From the NCBI GenBank assembly GCA_034927285.1, contig JAYFQF010000032.1, forward strand, positions 1-33,985: DNA of 33,985 nucleotides, read 5' to 3'. This DNA is from JAYFQF01 sp034927285 (lineage in GTDB: Bacteria > Bacillota > Peptococcia > DRI-13 > UBA5745). The translations under genes were made by a program, and so were the position numbers. This document shows positions 7,382 to 15,246 of this stretch, piece after piece; within the stretch, counting starts at the first letter, position 1; each line of letters opens with the position of its first letter. Under the pieces are notes generated by a model, which was not told the DNA's origin, ran no database searches, and saw only the letters and a list, made by a program, of their open reading frames with translations.

Positions 7382-8281
7382 ATGACTTATCGGGAAATCA
7401 CCTGTAAATCCGCCATAAACAAGCTGGGAAAAAGCCGTCTTCCTTACCGGTACGACCTGAACATATACCGGGGCTGTCAGCACGGCTGCCGGTACTGCTT
7501 CGCCCTGTATTCCCATCAGTATATGGAATCCGCGGATTTCTACGGCGAAATTTTTGTGAAAACCAATATCGCGGAACAGTTGGAAGTGCAATTGAAAAGC
7601 CCCGGCTGGAAAGGTCAGGTCATCAATATCGGCGGGGTCACCGACAGCTACCAGCCGGCGGAAGCCGGATACCGGCTGATGCCCCGGGTGCTGGAGCTGA
7701 TGATCAAGTATAAAAACCCGGTGATCATCTCCACCAAGTCCGATCTGATTCTGCGGGACTTCGACCTCATCGGAAAACTGGCCTCCCTTACCTACGTAAA
7801 CGTAGCCGCCACCATCACCACCCCGGATGAAGGACTGCGGCAAAGGCTGGAGCCCGGCGCAGTTTCTTCGGAAAGGCGCTTTGCCATGCTGGATGCTTTC
7901 CGCAAGACCAAGGCTTCCCGGGGGCTTCACGTTATGCCGGTAATCCCCCTTCTCACCGACAGCCGCCAAAGCCTGGAACAGCTTTTCCTCCGGGGCAAGG
8001 AATGCGGCGTCAGCTACCTTCTGGCGGAACCTCTCAACCTGCGCGGCCGTACCCGTGACGCGTTTTGGGATTTTATCCGCCGGTGCTATCCCGGGCTGCT
8101 TGAGGACCTTCAGGAGCTTTACGGCAGCGGACGCCTGGACCGGGCCTATCTTTACCGCCTGTACCGGCTTCTGGCTGAACTCCGGAAAACCTATGGCCTT
8201 AGCGCCGATTTTCTTGGGTCCATGAAAGCGCTCTCTGAGAGGGACAACCAAAGGGGCGGGCAGCAGCTGTCACTTTTTTAG
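7382..8281 (+). CDS. Radical SAM protein, spore-photoproduct-lyase-like (COG1533)
   Basis: A 299-residue radical SAM enzyme. The [4Fe-4S] motif CxxxCxxC is C32, C36 and C39 in YRGCQHGCRYC, followed by GGVTDSYQPAEAGYRLMPRVLELM, typical of the SplB-related COG1533/Rv2578c group rather than of true spore photoproduct lyase. The N-terminal ITCKSAINK and PYDLNIYRGC-type segment also fit. These proteins cleave SAM to a 5'-deoxyadenosyl radical; the substrate of this subgroup is unknown. A GAGGAGG ribosome site overlaps the stop of the EAL gene, so the two are probably cotranscribed. The true Clostridium SplB is longer and differs in its cysteine pattern, so I do not name it splB. Confidence 0.85.
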   Translation: MTYREITCKSAINKLGKSRLPYRYDLNIYRGCQHGCRYCFALYSHQYMESADFYGEIFVKTNIAEQLEVQLKSPGWKGQVINIGGVTDSYQPAEAGYRLMPRVLELMIKYKNPVIISTKSDLILRDFDLIGKLASLTYVNVAATITTPDEGLRQRLEPGAVSSERRFAMLDAFRKTKASRGLHVMPVIPLLTDSRQSLEQLFLRGKECGVSYLLAEPLNLRGRTRDAFWDFIRRCYPGLLEDLQELYGSGRLDRAYLYRLYRLLAELRKTYGLSADFLGSMKALSERDNQRGGQQLSLF

Positions 8282-8303
8282 CACAAAACTTTCGGGAGAA
8301 AAA

Positions 8304-9281
8304 ATGCGACCGGATCCACATTCCTCAAACGATAAATCTGCCTTTGTCCAAGGCTTTTCTGATCCCGCTTCCTGCCGGCTTTGCCCCCGACGCTGCGGCG
8401 CCGACCGGAGGGGCCTTCCGCCGGGAGCCGGCGTCTGCGGCATGGGCGCCGACGCTTATGTGTCCAGAGCGGCCCTGCATATGTGGGAAGAGCCCTGCCT
8501 TTCCGGCTGCCGCGGCAGCGGCGCCGTCTTTTTCGCCGGCTGCAACCTGGGCTGTGTTTTTTGCCAGAACCGCCTGATTTCCCACCCCGCCCCCGGAAGT
8601 CTGCCGCCGGGCCGGCCGGTCAGCCCGGAGCATCTGGCTGAAATTTTTCTGAGACTTCAGGAGCGTCAAAAAGCCCACAACATTAATCTGGTTACCCCCA
8701 GCCATTTTGTCCCCGCCATCGCCGAGGCGCTGAAGCTGGCCCGGCGGCAGGGCCTGCGCCTGCCTGTGATCTATAACAGCGGCGGCTATGACCTTCCTCA
8801 GGCTTTGCGCCTTTTAGACGGACTGGTGGATATCTACTTGCCGGATTTCAAGTACTGGTCTTCAGAACTGGCGGCTCTCTATTCAAAAGCCCCGGATTAT
8901 CCGGAGGTGGCCCGGGCCGCCCTGGGGGAAATGTTTGCCCAGGCGGCTTCCCCCCGTTTTGACCGGGAAGGAATGATGGTGAGCGGCGTAATGGTCAGGC
9001 TTTTGCTGCTGCCCGGCTGCCTGAAGGATGCCGAAGCCGTACTGGACTATCTGTTTGCCCAATACGGAAACCGTATTTTTTACAGCATCATGAACCAATA
9101 TACGCCTGTTGCCTCTCCCGCCTTAGAGGCCTTCCCCGGCCTTTGCCGCCCGGTGAAGGATAATGAATATGAAGCCTTGCTGGATTATGCCCAGGCCCTG
9201 GGCATCGAGAACGCCTTTATCCAGGAAGGGGGCGCCGTATCGGAAAGCTTCATCCCCGATTTTAACGGCAGCGGCCTCTGA
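8304..9281 (+). CDS. Radical SAM protein, PflX-like (COG1313)
   Basis: A 325-residue protein of the 'pyruvate-formate-lyase-activating-like' PflX group. It has an N-terminal cysteine set (C24, C27, C31, C45) and the radical SAM motif CNLGCVFCQN with C80, C84 and C87. Downstream come THNINLVTPSHF-like and YNSGGYD segments characteristic of the family. It should bind SAM and a [4Fe-4S] cluster. No pflB or other glycyl-radical partner is in the window, so the substrate is unknown. It lies 22 bases after the SPL-like gene, with a GGGAGA ribosome site and ATG at 8304, and is the last gene of the rightward run, followed by a strong terminator. Confidence 0.88.
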   Translation: MRPDPHSSNDKSAFVQGFSDPASCRLCPRRCGADRRGLPPGAGVCGMGADAYVSRAALHMWEEPCLSGCRGSGAVFFAGCNLGCVFCQNRLISHPAPGSLPPGRPVSPEHLAEIFLRLQERQKAHNINLVTPSHFVPAIAEALKLARRQGLRLPVIYNSGGYDLPQALRLLDGLVDIYLPDFKYWSSELAALYSKAPDYPEVARAALGEMFAQAASPRFDREGMMVSGVMVRLLLLPGCLKDAEAVLDYLFAQYGNRIFYSIMNQYTPVASPALEAFPGLCRPVKDNEYEALLDYAQALGIENAFIQEGGAVSESFIPDFNGSGL

Positions 9282-9319
9282 GCCGTAATATCATCCCCTT
9301 CCCTCCCCTGTCATAGGAA

Positions 9320-9350
9320 AAGCCGTCCCTTTTGCAGAGACGGCTTTTTT
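9320..9350. terminator. Terminator between converging transcripts
   Basis: AAGCCGTC (9320-9327) pairs with GACGGCTT (9339-9346), followed by Ts to 9350 on the + strand and preceded by four As. It can serve the radical SAM gene and, less strongly, the leftward membrane-protein operon. Confidence 0.88.
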
Positions 9351-9402
9351 GTTTCCCCGGCCGATCATGTTTTCCCCGGATGATAATTAGAAGGCAGACC
9401 CT

Positions 9403-10488
9403 TTACAGCAGCAGGTCGCCTAAAACCGTGGCGATGAATCCGGCGGTCAGCACCCGGAAGATGATTCCCAGCACGGCGGGCTTCAGGGCGTCGGAAGGTT
9501 TCATCTCGCAGGAGTTGGACCAGATCAGGGGGATCTGGCCGACGATCACGGACAGGGGGAACCCGGAAGCGGCCATGACGAAGGAGCCGATGACCCATTT
9601 GGGGTTAATCGCGGCGGCTGTCTCCACCAGGTTATTCATGGCCAGGGTAGGCGAGGCCATGATGCTGAGCAGTCCCGTGACCGGATCGATATTCAGTACG
9701 GTCATCATCGAGGTTAAAAAGTTCTGGAAATAGATCCAGATGCCGATATAGTCCAGGAGCCCGATAAAACCGAACACCACGGCAAAAGCAGGCAGCACCA
9801 GGAAGAATAAGGTGTTCATCCCTTCCTGGCCGGCGGCAAAAACGCTGTTCAGAAACGGCGTATCCGGCGTAAAGACCGGCAGTTCTTCCAGCTCCACCGC
9901 TTTACAGTTCCGGTATAAAGTGAAACGGCCGATAGCCGGGCAGATCAGCAGGGGCAGGAAAATCGAAATGACGACGACGGCAAAAACCTTGGCTCCGGCC
10001 AGGGTCAGACAACCCAGGCCGATCATGAAGGTGGAGAAGGACTGCTCCGACTGGACCATGGTAAAGATGGCCAGCTTTTTTTCATCCTCGGTGGCTCCTG
10101 ATTTTACCAGGATGGGGCCGGAGATGCGGCCGGCAGCATTAATATCTCCCAGAATATTATAGATGGCGGGAATTAAAACGGCGGCGTTGAAGTTCAAGAG
10201 CTTACCGATAGGCAGAAACAGGCGCATCAGGGCGTCGGTAAAGCCAAGCCTTTCCAGAACCCGGCCCATAATCACGCTGATGACGATAGAGACGGACATG
10301 GTGCTCATGATTCCGGTATTGATCACAATGGGATGAGCCTTGCTTACCATGGCGGTAAATCCGCCGTTCAGCGCTTCAGGCCAAAGGAACAAGGCCACCA
10401 TACAAATGGCAAAGATGCACAGGCCCACAATGGTCATGGCCGGCATTTTTTTCGTCTGCATCCGTTCGTTTGTTTTAACTTCGCTCAT
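9403..10488 (-). CDS. Gate-domain membrane protein, CD0519/CD1768-like (copy B)
   Basis: A 361-residue protein with about nine or ten hydrophobic segments, paralogous to the upstream gene at 10700. Both share GFTDALMR(L/I)FLP, YNILGD(I/V)NAAGRI(S/A)GP, PTLAMNNL or GTLAMNNL, and (V/L)GQIP(L/A)(I/V)W. This resembles the 'nucleoside recognition/gate' superfamily and, as far as I recognise it, the CD0519/CD1768 membrane-protein family of Clostridia. Transport is likely but the substrate is unknown. I start at ATG 10488 (GGGAGT about 9 bases upstream, sequence MSEVKTNE). The frame is open to 10740, but the extra 84 residues are not family-like and overlap the upstream gene. Last gene of the operon. 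Confidence 0.75.
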   Translation of the reverse strand: MSEVKTNERMQTKKMPAMTIVGLCIFAICMVALFLWPEALNGGFTAMVSKAHPIVINTGIMSTMSVSIVISVIMGRVLERLGFTDALMRLFLPIGKLLNFNAAVLIPAIYNILGDINAAGRISGPILVKSGATEDEKKLAIFTMVQSEQSFSTFMIGLGCLTLAGAKVFAVVVISIFLPLLICPAIGRFTLYRNCKAVELEELPVFTPDTPFLNSVFAAGQEGMNTLFFLVLPAFAVVFGFIGLLDYIGIWIYFQNFLTSMMTVLNIDPVTGLLSIMASPTLAMNNLVETAAAINPKWVIGSFVMAASGFPLSVIVGQIPLIWSNSCEMKPSDALKPAVLGIIFRVLTAGFIATVLGDLLL

Positions 10489-10560
10489 ACAAAATACTCC
10501 CTTCTCTTTGTCCTTCTCTCGATGGAAACAGCCGTTTATCGAACGAATATGACATTTTTT

Positions 10561-10637
10561 CTTATGCAGTCCCTTATTTCTGCATAAGGGCCGAATACCG
10601 GTACTGCCGGCGGTCCTCAAGCGGGCCGCCGGCAGTA
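10561..10637. other. Two hairpins between the paralogous membrane genes
   Basis: CTTATGCA (10561-10568) pairs with TGCATAAG (10581-10588), and the 12-base TACTGCCGGCGG (10602-10613) pairs with CCGCCGGCAGTA (10626-10637). Neither is followed by a T run on the transcribed minus strand, so they look like mRNA-stabilising or processing structures in the 211-base spacer rather than terminators. Confidence 0.65.
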
Positions 10638-10699
10638 TTCCGGAATGCATATAAAGGGGGTTTAGCTGGGAACAAACTGCAGATGTCTGCTCTGTAATT

Positions 10700-11776
10700 T
10701 TACAGGAACAGGCCGAAAATCTGGGCCACCAAAGCGGCATAGACCAGCCGGATTATGCAGCCGATTAAAGCGGAAACCATGATTTCACTGTTTTTCAGGT
10801 CTACGACGCCGCCCCATACTGCGGGGATCTGGCCCAGGGGGACCTGGATCGGCCAGGAAGAGTTGGCCAGCACGAAGGAACCTACCACCAGCTTTTTGGC
10901 AATGGTATTTTCCGCCAGGGCGGTTTTCAGGTTGTTCATGGCCAGGGTGCCGGCGGTAACGATAGTATCAACACCGGTGTTAGGCTCAATGCCGATCATC
11001 TCCAGGAAGCCGCCCAGAGCGCTGGTAATCACGCTCCATACACCAAAGTACTCCAGGATGCCGATCAGGGCAAAAATAGCACAGCCGGCAGGCAGGATGA
11101 ACAAAAAGACCAGCTGAGCGCCTTCACGGGCGGAACCAAAGAGGGTGTCCATGGGGCCGGTTTCCGGGGTGAACCGGGGCAGATCCGTGATATCCACCGC
11201 TTTGGTGTCTCTCCAGAACAGTTTCAGGAAAGCCGGAACGACGATGATGGGCAGGAATAATCCTACGATGATTACCGGGAAGGGATTGATGCCCGCTATA
11301 GACAAGGACATGATGCCCAGCACGATGATGGAAAAGGAACAGGGGGCGTTACACATGGTAGCGATGGCGATCTTCTGCTCATCCTTGGTGCAGCCGGCCT
11401 TCATGACTACCGGTCCGGCAATCCGGCCGGCGGCGTTGACGTCGCCCAGGATATTATAGATCACGCCTACCACTACCGCGGCGTTAACCTTGATGTATTT
11501 CATGACGGGCAGGAAAATACGCATCAGGGCGTCGGTGAAGCCCAGTCTTTCCAGGATGCGGCCGGTCATGACGCTGACCACGATAGCGGCTCCCAGCTTG
11601 GACGCGCCGAACAGATAAAACTCGAACATTTTATATGCACGGGTAAACATAGCGTCAAACATGCCGGAAAAGCCTTGATGGAAGAAGAAAATGCAGAGCA
11701 GGATTACAACCAATAAACCTAAACCAACGTACTCTATCGGATTCCATTTCTTTCTGTCTTGAGCCTGAGTATTCAT
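10700..11776 (-). CDS. Gate-domain membrane protein, CD0519/CD1768-like (copy A)
   Basis: A 358-residue integral membrane protein with about nine or ten hydrophobic segments (first at about 16-34). It carries the same signature segments as the downstream copy: GFTDALMRIFLP, YNILGDVNAAGRIAGP, GTLAMNNLKTAL and PLGQIPAVWGGV. Two tandem, diverged copies suggest a heterodimer or two permeases of related specificity, reminiscent of the SpmA/SpmB pair in the gate superfamily. Start ATG at 11776 with a strong AGGAGGT 8 bases upstream. It lies between the Nif3-like gene and copy B on the same strand. Substrate unknown. Confidence 0.75.
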   Translation of the reverse strand: MNTQAQDRKKWNPIEYVGLGLLVVILLCIFFFHQGFSGMFDAMFTRAYKMFEFYLFGASKLGAAIVVSVMTGRILERLGFTDALMRIFLPVMKYIKVNAAVVVGVIYNILGDVNAAGRIAGPVVMKAGCTKDEQKIAIATMCNAPCSFSIIVLGIMSLSIAGINPFPVIIVGLFLPIIVVPAFLKLFWRDTKAVDITDLPRFTPETGPMDTLFGSAREGAQLVFLFILPAGCAIFALIGILEYFGVWSVITSALGGFLEMIGIEPNTGVDTIVTAGTLAMNNLKTALAENTIAKKLVVGSFVLANSSWPIQVPLGQIPAVWGGVVDLKNSEIMVSALIGCIIRLVYAALVAQIFGLFL

Positions 11777-11847
11777 CGGGTAGACCTCCTCGTTTTAAAA
11801 GATAATGACGGATCATTGTTATATGGAAATTGGCGGTCCGGGGAATC

Positions 11848-11868
11848 GGATAATGGATAATGGATAAT
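11848..11868 (-). repeat. Three tandem 7-bp units in the leader of membrane gene A
   Basis: Three perfect GGATAAT units (+ strand) lie in the 263-base spacer between the Nif3-like gene and membrane gene A, about 75 bases upstream of the start codon. They could be a protein-binding array or a slippage-prone microsatellite. Confidence 0.7.
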
Positions 11869-11991
11869 AATGGAAAGCTATACTGGTTCTTGCCTATTCT
11901 GCCGCTCTGTGCCGCCGCATCCCCCCTTTCCATTTTTGCTTTCCTGATTCCCTCAGAATAATTACCCTTGCCAAAAGCCGGCTTTTTCGGT

Positions 11992-12021
11992 GCCGCCTGC
12001 GCCGGTTAAGGAGCAGGCGGC
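11992..12021 (-). terminator. Hairpin after the Nif3-like gene
   Basis: GCCGCCTGC (11992-12000) pairs with GCAGGCGGC (12013-12021), a strong GC stem just past the Nif3-like stop codon. On the transcribed strand the following bases are ACCGAAAAAGCC, not a T run, so this may attenuate transcription or protect an mRNA end rather than terminate fully. Confidence 0.5.
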
Positions 12022-12039
12022 GCTTCTCTGATCTGTTGC

Positions 12040-13047
12040 TTATTTACGGTGCAGGTAGTTTACAGACATTTCTTCGGCATAATCCCTGATCTCGGGAGAG
12101 CCGATTTCCGTCAGAGGCACGCTGGTCATTCTTTCTCTGAAAATGACCACCTCGCACTCCGGCAGATGCTTTTTCAGGGCGTTGGCCATAGGCACGCCGT
12201 TTTCAAAGATCTCCATAGCATGGGAATTGCCGCAGACGAAGTTCAACCCCAGCTCCTCGGCTTTGGCGATCAGCTCATGGCCGGGATAAACGCGGCTGAT
12301 GGTGGCCAGCAAAGTATCCACTTCAGGGTTGTCCCTGACCAATTTCTCCAGATGACTGCAATTGAAGCCGCAGTGGGGGAACATATGGATGACCTTTTTC
12401 ATGGGCCGGTCGGGAGAGCCCACCAGGATCTTGGCTCTGGCCGCTACGCTGGTCTCCTCGATCTCCGGGCAATTTCTCAGTTCCCGTTCCATGGCCAGCA
12501 TCTTTTCGTCCACGCTGACGTTCATCAGGGTATCCAGGCGTTTAATCATATCGCCTACGGTTTTGATTTCCGGCAAGACGTCGCCTACATAAACGATGTT
12601 TCCGGGAATGCCGTCGTAACACACGGAAGCGAAATGGGGTTTATGCCCGTGCAGCCAGGGGATACCGGGGTGCATGCCGTGGAAGGCTTCATGCAGCTCA
12701 AAGCAGGCCAGATTATAGGCCCCAAGGTAATACTTGATCAGCACCCCGCCGGAATTGGCCGCGTCGGCGATGGGATGATGGGTCACCAGGGCGTTTACGC
12801 CGGTGGCGGCGGCCAATTCAATGGCACTTTCGGTCATGGTCATCATGACGGCGATCTTTTTTACTTCCATTTCGGGATCTCCCCAGACCAAACCGGGCAT
12901 TTCCACCACGGCCTTACCGGGGATATTGGATGATTTGGTTACGACCCAGGGGTTTTTTCCGCTGGCCCAGTCGCCGGGGGTTTTCAGGCAGCGGCCGTTG
13001 GTCAGATCATCCATGGCTTGCAGAACATCTTTTACACGAACTGTCAT
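12040..13047 (-). CDS. Nif3-like dinuclear-metal protein (divergent)
   Basis: A 335-residue protein. Family signs are the metal-binding LVTHHPIAD (H90, H91) after a conserved-type ATGVNALVTHHP strand, and near the C-terminus AEELGLNFVCGNSHAMEIFENGVPMANAL with H276 and E279. The latter matches the second Nif3 metal motif, usually GHxxTE. A His-rich middle (ELHEAFHGMHPGIPWLHGHKPHF, 118-139) is unusual. Nif3 proteins are hexameric metal-dependent proteins of uncertain activity, some annotated as GTP cyclohydrolase type 2. Start ATG at 13047 with GGAGGAG 7 bases upstream; the open frame extends to 13095 but only by passing through the ribosome site. It leads the membrane-protein pair, so its substrate may be what they move. 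Confidence 0.75.
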   Translation of the reverse strand: MTVRVKDVLQAMDDLTNGRCLKTPGDWASGKNPWVVTKSSNIPGKAVVEMPGLVWGDPEMEVKKIAVMMTMTESAIELAAATGVNALVTHHPIADAANSGGVLIKYYLGAYNLACFELHEAFHGMHPGIPWLHGHKPHFASVCYDGIPGNIVYVGDVLPEIKTVGDMIKRLDTLMNVSVDEKMLAMERELRNCPEIEETSVAARAKILVGSPDRPMKKVIHMFPHCGFNCSHLEKLVRDNPEVDTLLATISRVYPGHELIAKAEELGLNFVCGNSHAMEIFENGVPMANALKKHLPECEVVIFRERMTSVPLTEIGSPEIRDYAEEMSVNYLHRK

Positions 13048-13444
13048 TTTTGCATCTCCTCCTGATTCCACATTGCTTTTTCCAGGTTGGAACATTTAGA
13101 AACCGATTTTGTCTTTTCCGTGCTATTTTTTACGCCTTTAAGGATCTTTGCGCAAAAAAAGACCGCAAAAACTACTTTAGACATATGAAGCAAGTCCAAA
13201 ATAATTCTGCGGTCAAATCAAGCACTCGAAAAATGCGCCGCTTATGCCACTAAATTCAAGGCTTCGTCAACACGACTCCTTAAAAATCTTGGTATGAGCA
13301 TCAGAGTTCTAAATTTACCCGTCCTGTTCAATTTTCACGGTACATAATTTCGACACCATTTATTAAAATCCTTCCGTTCTGAAAAAATTTTTTAACTTAA
13401 GCTATTAACAGCAGCTAACTTCCGGATTTTTCTTGTTTAAAACC
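13048..13444 (-). other. ~400-base leader/spacer of the Nif3-like operon
   Basis: No credible gene. It is much more AT-rich than its surroundings. On the minus strand it holds, in order, the end of the DUF2294-like transcript, a stretch of about 200 bases with only short frames (one reads GKFRTLMLIPRFLRSR before a TAA, possibly a decayed gene), a long hairpin with T run (13154-13214), and about 105 bases leading to the Nif3-like start. A terminator this close before an operon could be an attenuator under a leader RNA. I could not identify a known riboswitch. Confidence 0.5.
13154..13214 (-). terminator. Long hairpin terminator or attenuator
   Basis: On the minus strand GACCGC (complement of 13209-13214) pairs with GCGGTC (complement of 13161-13166). 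The interior continues pairing (ATTATTTTGGAC with GTCTAAAGTAGT), giving about 21 base pairs with a single bulge and an 11-base loop, followed by seven Ts (13154-13160). It is either the terminator of the DUF2294-like gene, 230 bases past its stop, or an attenuator ahead of the Nif3-like operon. Confidence 0.85.
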
Positions 13445-13816
13445 TTACTTGCAAGGTTTTAAATAAGGCAAAAGTTCTTCCACCGGCTTCTCCAGGATGG
13501 TCACGCTGATGGAAATCTCCAGCTTCGGATCGTAATCTTTCAGATGAGTGAGGACCTTCAGTCCCAGCTGTTCTTCCATCATCTCGACAAAGCGTTCTTT
13601 GAACTCAGTGAGCAGCGCTACGTCCATCAGCTTGGTCGTGGCGTTGTCCGTCCGGTCCACCATGGACAGAACTTTAACGCGCCGGTTATTGGCGACAATC
13701 AGAATTTTATCCTGAAAAATCTCAACTCTTTGAGACAATAAGCCTTGTCCGAAAACCTCCATATTTACCTTATTATTTATCCGGATAACTTCCTGCTTGA
13801 ATTCGCCCATCAACAT
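13445..13816 (-). CDS. DUF2294 / MpsC-like small protein
   Basis: A 123-residue soluble protein. A central segment (about 25-110) with the pattern GQGLLSQRVEIFQDKILIVANN, a helical LTEFKERFVEMMEEQLGLKV, then an acidic strand and hydrophobic SISVTILEK fits the DUF2294 (PF10057, MpsC-like) family. That family is linked to a membrane-potential or bicarbonate system in staphylococci, but often stands alone in Clostridia with no known role. Start ATG at 13816 with AGGTGG 10 bases upstream; a second ATG two codons later is possible. A good promoter lies upstream. The assignment rests on overall pattern, not on a catalytic motif. Confidence 0.55.
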   Translation of the reverse strand: MLMGEFKQEVIRINNKVNMEVFGQGLLSQRVEIFQDKILIVANNRRVKVLSMVDRTDNATTKLMDVALLTEFKERFVEMMEEQLGLKVLTHLKDYDPKLEISISVTILEKPVEELLPYLKPCK

Positions 13817-13868
13817 GTTGTAAAATCCACCTACCTTTCAGCGGGAATGGGTTTACTGGCGTATTAAT

Positions 13869-13897
13869 ATAATAGAATAATGTAAATACTATGTAAA
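13869..13897 (-). promoter_or_regulatory. Promoter of the DUF2294-like gene
   Basis: On the minus strand TTTACA (complement of 13892-13897) and TATTAT (complement of 13869-13874) are separated by 17 bases. The region is strongly AT-rich and the start codon is about 53 bases downstream of the -10. Confidence 0.7.
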
Positions 13898-13950
13898 ATT
13901 CTTGATTAATCCATTTATTCCTGCCGCTTCCAAGGAAAAACCTCTTTTCT

Positions 13951-15243
13951 TTAAATTTTTTCCGTGTTTTTTCCGGACACTCCCCCGGCGGCCAGCAGTA
14001 CCCCCAGCCGGATTTGCCCCAAAGCGATTCCTCCCTGCAGATAGACGATATAAGGGGGCCGCAGGGGGCCGTCGGCGCTCAGTTCAATGGAGGAGCCCTG
14101 GATAAACGTGCCGCCGGCCATGATCACCGGATAATCGTAACCCGGCAGCAGATCCGGCTCCGGCACAAAGCCGGCGTCCAAAGGACAGGCCTTTTGAATG
14201 GCCCGGCAAAACGCCAGCAGCTTTTCCTCGGTCCCAAGCTTTATCGCCTGAACGATATCCGCGTTCCTGTCTTTTGGCGAAGGCAATACTTCATAGCCCA
14301 GCTTCGAAAAAACCCGGGCCGCCAGCCGGGCGCCTTTTACCGCCTGGGCTACAATCAAAGGGGACTGGAAAAAGCCCTGAAAGGCGCTGCGGTTGAACTG
14401 GAGCGAAGCTCCCAGATCCGCCCCCAGGCCCGGGGCGGCCAGCCGGCAGGCCGCCCGGCGCACATATTCTTCCCTGCCCACAATATAGCCGCCGCAGGGC
14501 GCCAGGGTGCCGCCGGGATTTTTAATCAAAGAGCCGATGACCAGATCGGCCCCCACATAGCCCGGTTCCAGGGTATCCACCATTTCGCAATAGCAGTTAT
14601 CCACCAGGCAAAGGGCCTGGGGAGCCGTCTGCCGCACGACATCAATGAGTTCCTTCACCTCATCCAGAGCAAGGGAAGCCCGCCACTGGTAACCTTTGGA
14701 GCGCTGGATCAGCACTACTTTGGTTTTTGGGCCCAAAGCCCGCCCGAGTCCCCGGGTATCGGGGCGGCCTTCTTCCGTCAACGGCACTTCCTTATAGGAA
14801 ACGCCGCTGTCGGTCAATGAGCCTTCCTCTTGGTGCAGCCCAATTACTTTCAGCATGGTATCATAAGGAGTGCCTACGGCGCTGACCAATTCGTCGCCCC
14901 TTTTCAGATTCCCGAAAAGTCCCGCGGCCAGGGCGTGGGTGCCCGAGAGAATCTGGCAGCGCACCAAAGCCGCCTCGCCGCCAAAATAGGCGGCAAAGAC
15001 CCGCTCCAGGACCTCTCTGCCCACATCGCCGTAGCCGTAGCCGGTGGAGCCCCCCAAATGGAAGTCCGTCACTCCTTGTTCCTGAAAAATCTGCAGAAGC
15101 CGCAGCTGATTATAAGCGCTGATTTCGTCAATTTCCCGGAAAGCCGCCTCTTCTTCTTTTTCCGCCTGCCGGATCAGAGTCAGCAGCTCCCGGTCCGCGC
15201 CATAGCCCTCCGCGGCCAATTGCGCCCATCGGTTTATCTCCAT
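13951..15243 (-). CDS. Methionine gamma-lyase family / aluminium-resistance-like PLP protein
   Basis: A 430-residue fold-type I PLP enzyme. The lysine expected to bind PLP is K241 in GSLIKNPGGTLAP. Upstream are the cofactor-binding SGTHALAAGLFG (100-111) and LVDNCYCEMVDT (213-224), and the N-terminal HLGGSTGYGYGDVGRE typical of the PF06838 family. Members are annotated as 'methionine gamma-lyase family' or 'aluminium resistance protein'; the true substrate is not established. Its ATG (15243) is 3 bases after the hflX stop, with its ribosome site inside the end of hflX, so translation is probably coupled. The pairing with hflX is common in Firmicutes. Confidence 0.88.
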   Translation of the reverse strand: MEINRWAQLAAEGYGADRELLTLIRQAEKEEEAAFREIDEISAYNQLRLLQIFQEQGVTDFHLGGSTGYGYGDVGREVLERVFAAYFGGEAALVRCQILSGTHALAAGLFGNLKRGDELVSAVGTPYDTMLKVIGLHQEEGSLTDSGVSYKEVPLTEEGRPDTRGLGRALGPKTKVVLIQRSKGYQWRASLALDEVKELIDVVRQTAPQALCLVDNCYCEMVDTLEPGYVGADLVIGSLIKNPGGTLAPCGGYIVGREEYVRRAACRLAAPGLGADLGASLQFNRSAFQGFFQSPLIVAQAVKGARLAARVFSKLGYEVLPSPKDRNADIVQAIKLGTEEKLLAFCRAIQKACPLDAGFVPEPDLLPGYDYPVIMAGGTFIQGSSIELSADGPLRPPYIVYLQGGIALGQIRLGVLLAAGGVSGKNTEKI

Positions 15244-15246
15244 GGT

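Noticed and set aside
10489..10740. N-terminal extension of 84 residues for membrane protein B
   Set aside because: It overlaps the upstream gene and the hairpin spacer and is not family-like; the ATG at 10488 has a ribosome site.
12049..12933. 294-residue plus-strand ORF opposite the Nif3-like gene
   Set aside because: It is antisense to the conserved metal motifs, its composition is typical of a complement-strand shadow, and it lacks a ribosome site.
13230..13380. Decayed transposase or small gene reading GKFRTLMLIPRFLRSR on the minus strand
   Set aside because: The frame is under 35 codons, has no ribosome site, and I cannot tie it to a family; kept only as a note in the leader entry.
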